A stretch of 64,000 nucleotides of DNA from Mycolicibacterium chitae (GTDB lineage Bacteria > Actinomycetota > Actinomycetes > Mycobacteriales > Mycobacteriaceae): assembly GCF_900637205.1 (NCBI RefSeq), contig NZ_LR134355.1, positions 4,650,001 through 4,714,000 on the forward strand, in the 5' to 3' direction. The notes under the pieces are model-generated. The model searched no databases and had not been told where the DNA came from. It worked only from the letters and a program-made list of their open reading frames with translations. A program made the position numbers and the translations under genes. Each line of letters begins with the position of its first letter. Within the stretch, counting starts at the first letter, position 1. Positions 33,697 to 40,392 of the stretch are shown in pieces.

Positions 33697-34353
33697 ATGG
33701 ACGGGAAAGGTACGCAACGGCTCGACGGTGACCGGCTGCTCGATGTCGTCGTCGAGCTGTTGGAGTCCACGGGCTACGACTCGGTCCAGCTCCGAGAGGT
33801 CGCTCGCCTCGCGCGTAGCTCGCTCGCGACCATTTACAAGCGCTACCAAACCCGCGACGACCTCATCCTGGCCGCGCTGGAGTATTGGATGCAGCAGCAC
33901 CGGTACGCAGGGATCACCGTCCCAGCGCGGGAACCGGCGCCCTCCCTGCACCAGGGGCTGATGGAGCTCTTCCGCGCGATCTTCGAGCCGTGGGAGCGTC
34001 ACCCTCAGATGCTCATGGCCTTCTTCCGGGTGCGGTCTTCGCCCAAGGGACAGCAGCTATTTCGATTCGGGCTGGACTTCGTCCTTCCGGCGGGCATGGC
34101 GGTGCTCGCCGATGTCGAGGACGAGTTCGTTGCCAATCTCGACTCCATCATTTCAAGTTTGATCTACGGACTGTTGGGACGCTTTACCGCCGGCGAGATC
34201 GCCGTCACCGACATCCTGCCCATCCTGGATCAGACGGTGTATTGGCTGACCAGGGGTTACGAAGCCCAGGCCGCCGATCCGCTTGACGGGGGAAATACCC
34301 AACCCGTCGGCGACGGCGATCTGTCGTCTGCCATGAGGCTGGGACCAGTGTGA
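33697..34353 (+). CDS. TetR family transcriptional regulator
   Basis: A 218-residue TetR protein. The helix-turn-helix is residues ~12-55 (LLDVVVELLESTGYDSVQLREVARLARSSLATIYKRYQ, read in pieces), with the typical YKRYQTRDDLI end of helix 3-4. The ligand domain is ~60-190, similar in style to KstR-like regulators (helix EPWERHPQMLMAFFRVRSSP). It is divergent from the SDR operon and faces a palindromic operator. The last ~25 codons run into sequence that resembles an IS end (see 34354-34500), so the natural C-terminus may have been replaced. Confidence 0.85.
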   Translation: MDGKGTQRLDGDRLLDVVVELLESTGYDSVQLREVARLARSSLATIYKRYQTRDDLILAALEYWMQQHRYAGITVPAREPAPSLHQGLMELFRAIFEPWERHPQMLMAFFRVRSSPKGQQLFRFGLDFVLPAGMAVLADVEDEFVANLDSIISSLIYGLLGRFTAGEIAVTDILPILDQTVYWLTRGYEAQAADPLDGGNTQPVGDGDLSSAMRLGPV

Positions 34354-34532
34354 CCTGATTTTTGCCAGGGTGATGGGACCACCTGGATTGCCCTTTATGG
34401 GACCACCGACGCGCCGCGTCGGTGGTCCCAGCCATTTGTCCGTTCGATCGCCGTGACAGCTCAAGTCAAGGAGGTCGGCGGACATGCTTTTCGGGAGGTC
34501 AGTGTGAATGAGAGCAGGACAGTGGTGCGGGT
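34354..34532. repeat. IS-end-like repeats: TGGGACCACC copies and a 33-bp perfect palindrome
   Basis: TGGGACCACC occurs at 34373 and again at 34398, the second as the left arm of a perfect palindrome (arms 34398-34413 and 34415-34430, one-base centre). A GCTGGGACCA-type copy also lies at the end of tetR. Repeated terminal motifs of this kind occur at ends of IS21-like elements. No transposase remains. No gene is seen in this stretch. Confidence 0.5.
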
Positions 34533-34819
34533 GGCCATACGGCGGGGGCAGTGCGACGAAGTTCATGCCCAGCGACCCCCAGCGCACTGATCGGCGTGCA
34601 CGACTCAAGGAACCGCACGCCGCCGCGCGCCCCGGAGGTGGCGTTCTTCGGTTGGCGCGACGGCGTTCTGAGCGACCAGCAGAACCTGGTGGCGGCTTCC
34701 AATACCCCGACGGCACGCACTGGGGCCGCCCCGTTGCCTCTGTCGTCGGCCCCGATGGCGCGCTGTATGTCAGCGACGACTACGCCGACGCGGTGTACCG
34801 GCTGGCGCCGCCGTCCTAG
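34533..34819 (+). pseudogene. Degraded second copy of the sugar-dehydrogenase-like lipoprotein 3' end, part inverted
   Basis: Bases 34584-34819 match 25827-26063, the last ~79 codons of the intact gene, at high identity up to the stop codon, with small deletions that shift the frame. The 42 bases 34533-34574 match 25780-25821 on the opposite strand with one difference. In the intact gene this block precedes the other by five bases, so it has been inverted in place. The rest of the gene is absent. It cannot encode a functional protein. Confidence 0.9.
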
Positions 34820-34825
34820 CCGCGC

Positions 34826-35203
34826 TCAGCCCCGCAGTTTGAGTGCCTTCGCGGTGTCGGCATGCATCTCGGCGTCAATGCACTTACCGTCCTGGAACTT
34901 CATGATGTGGGCGAATTTCCCTTCCGCCGAACCCTTGTCGTTGGTGAGCGTTTGGGTACCTCGCACTATGACGTAGTCGCCGGCCTCGATGAACTCCGTG
35001 GGTTCCACGGTCATCGAGGTCCAATGCTTCGGAATCTCGGCGAGCATCTGCATGACGGCCCCGACCCCGGTGAACTCCCCGCCGGGTTGGACCTCCTCGG
35101 AGCTCCACCAGTGGATGTTGTCGGCCCAGACCCGTTGCATCCCCTCCGCATCACCGGCGGCGAATGCCTTGTATCCCGCGCGCGCGGCCTCGATATTGGT
35201 CAT
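34826..35203 (-). CDS. SnoaL-like / NTF2-fold protein
   Basis: A 125-residue single-domain protein. The pattern is typical of the ketosteroid-isomerase-like family: AARAGYKAFAAGDAEGMQRVWADNIHWW at the N-terminus, 'GEFTGVGAVMQML' in the second helix, then alternating strands to LKLRG. Substrate and catalytic activity are not predictable from sequence. ATG 35203 has a G-run seven bases upstream; a GTG 27 bases further up is possible. It is convergent with the dehydrogenase remnant and may mark the return to backbone sequence. Confidence 0.8.
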   Translation of the reverse strand: MTNIEAARAGYKAFAAGDAEGMQRVWADNIHWWSSEEVQPGGEFTGVGAVMQMLAEIPKHWTSMTVEPTEFIEAGDYVIVRGTQTLTNDKGSAEGKFAHIMKFQDGKCIDAEMHADTAKALKLRG

Positions 35204-35370
35204 TTTGACCCCCCCTAGATCAAAAGTCACCGACAGATGGTGACAGCGAAAATTGTCCGCCCGCGAGGCCGCTCAGCGGAAGGTAGCGGACTACCCCATT
35301 TACGACGCTGCGCTAACTTGTCGATCAGTCCTGGCAAACCTGAACGGGCAGAACGTGATTCGCCAGCCTC

Positions 35371-35425
35371 CGAATCGAAACCGATTCGTTATCAAAGTTG
35401 ACAGTGTGGCGCCTGTGATTATTGT
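35371..35425 (+). promoter_or_regulatory. Promoter and palindrome upstream of the phosphodiester glycosidase gene
   Basis: TTGACA at 35398-35403 and TATTGT at 35420-35425 are separated by 16 bases, a good SigA-type promoter with a TANNNT -10. Just upstream, CGAATCG-N4-CGATTCG (35371-35388) is a perfect inverted repeat that could bind a regulator. The gene starts 43 bases after the -10. Confidence 0.55.
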
Positions 35426-35467
35426 GATTCCTGTCGTATTCCGCGGGCACTGCCGAAAGGGGCCACC

Positions 35468-36547
35468 GTGAAGACCCCTGCCGCCGTGATTCGGCGCCTC
35501 GCCGCAGCCTGTGCAGCCGCCCTGACGTGTGCCTCGGTGGCGCTCGCGGCCGGGCCCGTCGCGCATGCCGCCGACGCCCGCGAACTGCTGGCCAGCGCGA
35601 TCGCCAACACCCGGGGTTCCTACCTGGTGTACAACTTCGGCGGCGGCGCCCCCGCCCCCATGCTCAACGCCGGCGGCAACTGGTACGAGATGAGCAACGG
35701 CGGGCATCTGATGATCATCAAGTCCGCCTCGCAGCGGCTGACCCCGCGACTGCTGGTCGACACCCATCAGGGCTATCAGGCGCGCTGCGAACGCACCCCG
35801 GGCGCGCGCACCGGCGAGGGGCTGTGGCAGGCCGCGGAGATCTACACCCCGATCGCCGCCTGGCAGCAACTCGGCCAGCCGACCATCGCCGTCAACGCCA
35901 ACTTCTTCGACGTCCGCGGGCAGAAGGGCGGCTCCTGGAAGACCACCGGCTGCAGTTCGCCGCTGGGCGCCTACGTCGACAACACGCGCGGCCTCGGCCG
36001 GGTCAACGCCGCGGTCACCGGGACCATCGCCTACGCCGGCAAGCAGGGCCTGTCCGGCGGCAACGAACACTGGACCGCCCTGACCACGATGATCCTGCCG
36101 GTGGCCGGGGCGCCGTTCGTCATCTCGCCCAAGTCGCCGACCGACTACGACGCCGCCGGCCCGGTGATCCAGGGGCTGATGGACAAGGGCACCCGATTCG
36201 TCGCGGTCGCCGGCATCGGACTGCTGGCCCCGGGTGACACCGGACAGCTCAACGACGGTGGGCCGTCGGCGGCGCGCACCGCGATCGCCTACTCCCGCGA
36301 GAAGGACGAGATGTACGTCTTCCAGGGCGGCAGCTACACCCCGGACCAGATCCAGGACCTGTTCCGCGCGTTGGGCAGTGACACCGCGATCCTGCTCGAC
36401 GGCGGCGGGTCCTCGGCCATCGTGCTGCGCCGCGACACCGGCGGCATGTGGGCGGGCGCGGGCGCGCCCAAGGGGTCGTGCGACACCATGCAGGTGTTGT
36501 GCGACTCCAAGGAGCGCGCGCTGCCGAGTTGGCTGGCGTTCAACTGA
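35468..36547 (+). CDS. Exported phosphodiester glycosidase (NAGPA/DUF2233 domain)
   Basis: A 359-residue secreted protein. Residues 1-34 are a signal peptide (RRLAAACAAALTCASVALAA...AHA). The NAGPA domain occupies ~85-355, with VNANFFDV (~138-145), 'GDTGQLNDGGPSAARTAIAY', and the diagnostic LLDGGGSSAIVL near the C-terminus. The family removes GlcNAc or related sugars from phosphodiester linkages; in actinobacteria it is thought to act on cell-wall glycopolymers. The start GTG 35468 follows a promoter by 43 bases. Monocistronic. Confidence 0.87.
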   Translation: MKTPAAVIRRLAAACAAALTCASVALAAGPVAHAADARELLASAIANTRGSYLVYNFGGGAPAPMLNAGGNWYEMSNGGHLMIIKSASQRLTPRLLVDTHQGYQARCERTPGARTGEGLWQAAEIYTPIAAWQQLGQPTIAVNANFFDVRGQKGGSWKTTGCSSPLGAYVDNTRGLGRVNAAVTGTIAYAGKQGLSGGNEHWTALTTMILPVAGAPFVISPKSPTDYDAAGPVIQGLMDKGTRFVAVAGIGLLAPGDTGQLNDGGPSAARTAIAYSREKDEMYVFQGGSYTPDQIQDLFRALGSDTAILLDGGGSSAIVLRRDTGGMWAGAGAPKGSCDTMQVLCDSKERALPSWLAFN

Positions 36548-36554
36548 TTTCACG

Positions 36555-37940
36555 CTAGCCATCGGGGTCGGCCTCGCTGTCCGGGGCCATCAGGTTCTCC
36601 GGGTGGTGGTAGTCGTTCACCCGGGGCGACCCGTCATCCAGATGCGGCGGCGGTATCCATTCGCAGCGGCCGTCGGCCCGGATCCGGGTTTGGAACCCGC
36701 CGGGTTTGACCTTGCGGTTATCCGACCCGCACGCCAACGTCAGCTCCTCGATGTTGGTGTTGCCGCCGTCGATCCAGTCCCTCGCGGCGTGGTGGACCTG
36801 GCATTGGTAGGCCGGGGCGGTACAACCGGGCGCGGTACAGCCGCGATCGCGGCTGTAGAGGACGATGCGCTGCCCCGGCGACGCGGTGCGGCGGCTGCGC
36901 CCGAGGTGCAGCGGGATTCCCTTGCCGTCGAAGATCGCCAGGTAGTGATGGGCGTGCGAGGCCATCCGCAGCACGTCGGCCATGGGTAGCAGCGAACCGC
37001 CCGCGGTGACGGCCTGCCCCGCCGCGGATTCGAGGTCCTTCAGCGTGGTGCTGACGACCACCGTGACGGGCAGGCCGTTGAGTTGTCCCAGATCCCCGGT
37101 GGACAGCGTGATGCGTCCGGAGGCCAGCAGGGCGTCGTGGTTGCGCTGGGCCGGGGTCCGCAGATCACCCTTGACCTGCGCGTCGCTGGGAGCCCCTTCC
37201 ACACAGGGGGTTTCGTCGTCGAGGTTGCACATCCCGGGCGCGGACAGCTTGGCGAAGATCGCTTCGAGCACCGCGCGCGCCTCCGGTGTGAGCTGCCCGG
37301 AGATCGGGGACATGCCGTCGGCGCCTTGGCGACCGAGGGTGACGCCGCGGCGGCGGCGCCGGTCGGCGTCGGTGTAGGTGCCGTCCTGGTCGATGATCGC
37401 CTGCAGCCGATCGGCGACCTTGCGGAACGCCTCAGGGTCCAGGTTGGCCGCGTGACGGGCCAGCTCACGTTCGGCGGAGAGCTTCGTCTCGAAATCCACG
37501 CTCACCGGCAATTGGGTGAAGAACTTGCGGATCTTCGCGATGTGTTCGGCCCCGATGGCACCCTCGGCCTGACCGCGGGCCACGTTCGGCATCAAGGGCT
37601 CCAGCGGTTCGCCGGTCAGCGCGATCCGCGGTCCGAGGTCGGCGGCCTCCTCCACGCGACGCTTGGCATCGGCGGGACTGATCCGCAGCCGCATCGCCAA
37701 CGCCCGCGGCAGCTTGGCCCCGAGTTCCTCGGCGGTGGCCTCGGCGGCCAGCCGGTTGATCAGCCGATGCTGCAACACCGGCGCCTTGCGGGCCAGATTC
37801 TCCCGCCGCGCCAGCACCGTCAGCATGTCCGCCGTGTTCAGCGCGTCGAGCTGGACCGCCGCGAGCTTGTCCTGGACCGCCTCGTACTCGTCGAGCAGGG
37901 CGATGATCCCGTCCCGATCCGAGCACGTCGCGGTGGCCAT
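36555..37940 (-). CDS. DUF222 / HNH endonuclease domain protein (13E12-type)
   Basis: A 461-residue protein. DUF222 spans ~20-300 (LRISPADAKRRVEEAADLGPR and the RRRRRGVTLGR turn). The C-terminal HNH nuclease module is CTAPGCTAPAYQCQVHHAARDWIDGG...NIEELTLAC, with Cys pairs and the His-His of the ββα-metal motif. Such genes occur in several copies in mycobacteria (REP13E12 family in M. tuberculosis); their function is unknown. ATG 37940 is chosen over upstream starts because the divergent erm promoter occupies the space beyond it. Confidence 0.85.
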   Translation of the reverse strand: MATATCSDRDGIIALLDEYEAVQDKLAAVQLDALNTADMLTVLARRENLARKAPVLQHRLINRLAAEATAEELGAKLPRALAMRLRISPADAKRRVEEAADLGPRIALTGEPLEPLMPNVARGQAEGAIGAEHIAKIRKFFTQLPVSVDFETKLSAERELARHAANLDPEAFRKVADRLQAIIDQDGTYTDADRRRRRGVTLGRQGADGMSPISGQLTPEARAVLEAIFAKLSAPGMCNLDDETPCVEGAPSDAQVKGDLRTPAQRNHDALLASGRITLSTGDLGQLNGLPVTVVVSTTLKDLESAAGQAVTAGGSLLPMADVLRMASHAHHYLAIFDGKGIPLHLGRSRRTASPGQRIVLYSRDRGCTAPGCTAPAYQCQVHHAARDWIDGGNTNIEELTLACGSDNRKVKPGGFQTRIRADGRCEWIPPPHLDDGSPRVNDYHHPENLMAPDSEADPDG

Positions 37941-37967
37941 ACTCGAACAGTAGTTCGACCCACCGAC

Positions 37968-38013
37968 AAAAATCGGATGCGGCGGCGCAGCTGAGCCCAC
38001 TACCCTCGCCGCC
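37968..38013 (+). promoter_or_regulatory. Putative WhiB7-type promoter of erm leader transcript
   Basis: An A/T-rich hexamer AAAAAT (37968-37973) sits three bases before a possible -35 (37977-37982), and TACCCT (TANNNT) at 38001-38006 fits a -10 with 18-base spacing. An A/T tract just upstream of -35 is the mark of WhiB7-activated promoters. The predicted transcription start, seven bases after the -10, falls on or next to the A of the leader ATG at 38014, giving a leaderless transcript. Confidence 0.5.
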
Positions 38014-38058
38014 ATGGGTACTACCGCGATCGCCGTCATCCGGATCCGTCGCTTCTAG
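38014..38058 (+). CDS. erm leader peptide (14 codons)
   Basis: ATG to TAG encodes MGTTAIAVIRIRRF. The segment I-A-V-I resembles the IFVI and IAVV stalling motifs of ErmC and ErmA leaders, and R-I-R resembles the RLR class. It ends 92 bases before the methyltransferase start, and the spacer can form competing hairpins. There is no Shine-Dalgarno sequence, and none is needed if the transcript starts at the ATG. This fits macrolide-dependent ribosome stalling that exposes the erm ribosome-binding site. Too short to be confirmed by sequence alone. Confidence 0.7.
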   Translation: MGTTAIAVIRIRRF

Positions 38059-38147
38059 CGGCGGTCCGACCTCTCACGCTCCGCCGCTCCGGCCTGCCAG
38101 CCGGGCGGGTTTCGTCCTGCCCGGAAGATCCCATCTTCGCGGAGCAC
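38057..38147 (+). promoter_or_regulatory. Attenuator hairpins between erm leader and erm
   Basis: Three inverted repeats: AGCGGCGG/CCGCCGCT (38057-38064 with 38081-38088), whose first arm overlaps the leader stop codon; CCGGGC/GCCCGG (38101-38106 with 38119-38124); and GAAGAT/ATCTTC (38124-38129 with 38133-38138), which ends two bases before the GGAG ribosome-binding site at 38141. A ribosome stalled in the leader would block the first arm and permit refolding. Confidence 0.6.
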
Positions 38148-38149
38148 CT

Positions 38150-38914
38150 ATGCCCACCTATCGTGCCGGCCGTCACGAACACGGCCAGAACTTCCTGAAC
38201 GACACCGCCACCGTCCGCACCATCGTCGACGCCGTCGGGCGGACCCACGGACCGTTGATCGAGATAGGTCCCGGCCGCGGCGCACTGACCTTCGAACTAC
38301 AGAAGCTGCGGCGCCCCCTCACGGTGGTCGAGATCGACGACCGCCATGCGCGGTGGTTGGCATCGCGACTGAAAAACCATGTGTGCGTGGTCAACGACGA
38401 CTTCATCCAATGGTCGTTGCCCGCACATCGGCACGTACTGGTGGGCAATCTGCCCTTTCACCAGACCACCGCGATGCTCCGTAAAATGCTGCACGCCCCT
38501 GCGTGGACGGATGCGGTGCTGCTGGTGCAGTGGGAGGTCGCGCGCCGACGAGCCGGTATCGGCGGGGCGACCATGATGACCGCCCAGTGGTGGCCATGGA
38601 TGGAATTCACTGTGCACCAACGTGTCCCGTCGTCGGCATTTACGCCGAGACCGTCGGTGGATGCCGGGCTGCTGGTGATGTCGCGACGGACCACGCCGTT
38701 GCTCGATCGCAAGCACAGCCGTCGGTACCGCCAGTTTGTCCATGCCGTCTTCACCGGGCGCGGTCGCGGCCTGCCGGCGATCCTGAGCCAGGTGTGCGCT
38801 CACAAGTCCATTCGGGCGTGGCTATCTCGCGAGAGGATCGGGGCGTCCGCGCTACCCAAAGACCTGTCGGCGGGCCAGTGGGTGGAGCTGTTCTCGATCG
38901 CGGAACTCAGCTGA
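38150..38914 (+). CDS. erm: 23S rRNA (adenine-N6)-dimethyltransferase, Erm family
   Basis: A 254-residue Erm enzyme that methylates A2058 of 23S rRNA and gives macrolide-lincosamide-streptogramin resistance. Motifs: QNFL at 13-16, SAM site EIGPGRGALT at 38-47, acidic Glu61, and the catalytic NLPF at 100-103. The segments LLVQWEVARRRAGIGGATMMTAQWWPW and FTPRPSVDAGLLVM (given in part) match the intrinsic mycobacterial Erm group (erm(38)-like). GGAG lies six bases before ATG 38150. Its 3' end overlaps the convergent fructosamine kinase gene by eight bases. Regulation by a leader peptide is likely. Confidence 0.93.
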   Translation: MPTYRAGRHEHGQNFLNDTATVRTIVDAVGRTHGPLIEIGPGRGALTFELQKLRRPLTVVEIDDRHARWLASRLKNHVCVVNDDFIQWSLPAHRHVLVGNLPFHQTTAMLRKMLHAPAWTDAVLLVQWEVARRRAGIGGATMMTAQWWPWMEFTVHQRVPSSAFTPRPSVDAGLLVMSRRTTPLLDRKHSRRYRQFVHAVFTGRGRGLPAILSQVCAHKSIRAWLSRERIGASALPKDLSAGQWVELFSIAELS

Positions 38915-39674
38915 GCACCAAGGCTTTACGAGCCGCGTCGTGGGTCTGGTGGGCGTATCCGCTGCCGAACATCGCCACGTGTGCCAGGAGCGGGTAGAGC
39001 TGACGCATCCGGATCCGTTCCCGCCAGCCCGCTCGCAGCGGATGTTCGCGCTGATAGCCATCCACGACCGCGTCGAGGTGCGGACAGCCGAACAGGTGCA
39101 GCATCGCGAGGTCGGTCTCGCGGTGGCCGCCGTAGCAGGCCGGGTCGATCAGCACCGCGGACTTCGTGGTCCAGATGACGTTGCCGTTCCACAGGTCGCC
39201 GTGCAGCCGAGCCGGGTCATCGTCGTCGTCGTAATCGCCTGCGCCGCAGCGCGCTATCACCGCTTCGATGTCGACGATGGCCTCGCTGCGCAGCGCTGCC
39301 CGGGCCAGGTCGAGCATCGGCGTCAGGCGCTCGTCGGCGTAGAAGCGGCCCCAGCTGTCGTGCAGTCTGAAGGTCATCGGCAGCGGGTGTTGTAGCGGAC
39401 CGAAGAAGCCCGGGCCATCCCAACCGTCCGGGGCCGCGCCCCAGGCCCGGGCGCCGGCGTCGTGCGTCGTGGCGAGGGCTTTCCCGAAAGCCCGCGCGGC
39501 GTCCTCGGTGGGCGGTGCGGACTCGAGCCGCACCAGCGTCAGGCTGGTGTCGTCCTGGGCGACCACCTCGGCGCAGGGGGCACCGTGCGCCTCGGAAAGC
39601 CAGTGCAGGCCAGCGGCTTCGCAGGCGAAGAATCCCGGCGGCGCGGCCAGATTGCGCTTGGTGAACGTCTGCAC
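38907..39674 (-). CDS. Fructosamine kinase family protein
   Basis: A 255-residue APH-fold kinase. The catalytic loop is HGDLWNGNVIW and the metal-binding segment is LIDPACYGGHRETDLAML, both diagnostic of fructosamine/ketosamine-3-kinases. The N-terminus TKRNLAAPPGFFACEAAGL is the usual start of the family. It phosphorylates glycated amines and so starts protein deglycation. The start is GTG 39674; TTG 39689 is possible but less like the family. It is divergent from the DHFR-like gene. Confidence 0.87.
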   Translation of the reverse strand: MQTFTKRNLAAPPGFFACEAAGLHWLSEAHGAPCAEVVAQDDTSLTLVRLESAPPTEDAARAFGKALATTHDAGARAWGAAPDGWDGPGFFGPLQHPLPMTFRLHDSWGRFYADERLTPMLDLARAALRSEAIVDIEAVIARCGAGDYDDDDDPARLHGDLWNGNVIWTTKSAVLIDPACYGGHRETDLAMLHLFGCPHLDAVVDGYQREHPLRAGWRERIRMRQLYPLLAHVAMFGSGYAHQTHDAARKALVLS

Positions 39675-39769
39675 CTGATGAGTATGCAACGCTGCGCAGC
39701 GTCGATGATGCGCACCACCTCTCGCGTGGCGTCGCGATGAGTTTCGCTCTCCGGTGCAGTCTGACCGGC

Positions 39770-40336
39770 ATGGGCAAACTCATCTATGGCTTCAACGTGT
39801 CGGTGGACGGCTACATCGCCGATGCACAGGGCAACATCGACTGGTCCGAGCCGAGCGAAGAACTGCATCAGTACTGGAATGACTTCGAACGGGAGACGGC
39901 CCTATCGTTCTACGGCCGGCGGCTCTACGAACTGATGTCCGCGTATTGGCCGACGGCCGACCAGGCCCCGGACGCCGACCCCATGATCGTTGACTACGCC
40001 CGCGTCTGGCTCGACATGCCCAAGGTGGTGTTCTCGCGCACCCTGGAGTCCGTCGACTGGAACTCCCGCCTGGAACGCGGCGATCCGGTCGAGGTGGTGA
40101 CGAAGTTGAAAGCCGAGACCGAGGGCAACCTGGAGGTGGCCGGCGCGACGCTGGCCGCACCGATCGTGCGGGCCGGGCTGGTGGACGAATACCGGCTCGT
40201 GGTCGCGCCCACCGCCGTGGGCGGCGGCACCCCGTTCCTCCCGTCGTTGCCGTCGTGGATCTCACTGCGGCTGTTGGAGAACCGCACCTTCCCGGGTGGC
40301 ACGGTCCTGCTGCGCTACGCGGCGAGACGCGATTGA
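39770..40336 (+). CDS. Dihydrofolate-reductase-like (RibD C-terminal fold) protein
   Basis: A 188-residue protein of the RibD C-terminal/YyaP group. It begins KLIYGFNVSVDGYIADAQGNIDW and has the NADPH-binding GATLAAPIVRAGLVDEYRLVVAP, followed by VGGGTPFLP. Such proteins reduce unknown pterin- or aldehyde-like substrates and do not replace folA. ATG 39770. It converges on a large surface-protein gene across a strong bidirectional terminator. Confidence 0.87.
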   Translation: MGKLIYGFNVSVDGYIADAQGNIDWSEPSEELHQYWNDFERETALSFYGRRLYELMSAYWPTADQAPDADPMIVDYARVWLDMPKVVFSRTLESVDWNSRLERGDPVEVVTKLKAETEGNLEVAGATLAAPIVRAGLVDEYRLVVAPTAVGGGTPFLPSLPSWISLRLLENRTFPGGTVLLRYAARRD

Positions 40337-40346
40337 TCGGCTGACA

Positions 40347-40378
40347 AGAAGTGCCCCTGCCGAAGCAGGGGCACTTCT
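40347..40378. terminator. Bidirectional hairpin terminator
   Basis: AGAAGTGCCCCTGC and its exact complement (40347-40360, 40365-40378) flank a CGAA tetraloop between two convergent genes, 11 bases after the DHFR-like stop and 15 bases beyond the surface-protein stop. The same stem, almost letter for letter, ends the next paralogue at 43368-43401. Confidence 0.85.
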
Positions 40379-40392
40379 CTCGTGTGTTGAGG

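Noticed and set aside
34533..34819. Reading the second sugar-dehydrogenase segment as a short functional gene
   Set aside because: It has frame-shifting deletions and an inverted block relative to the intact copy, and lacks most of the propeller and the signal peptide.
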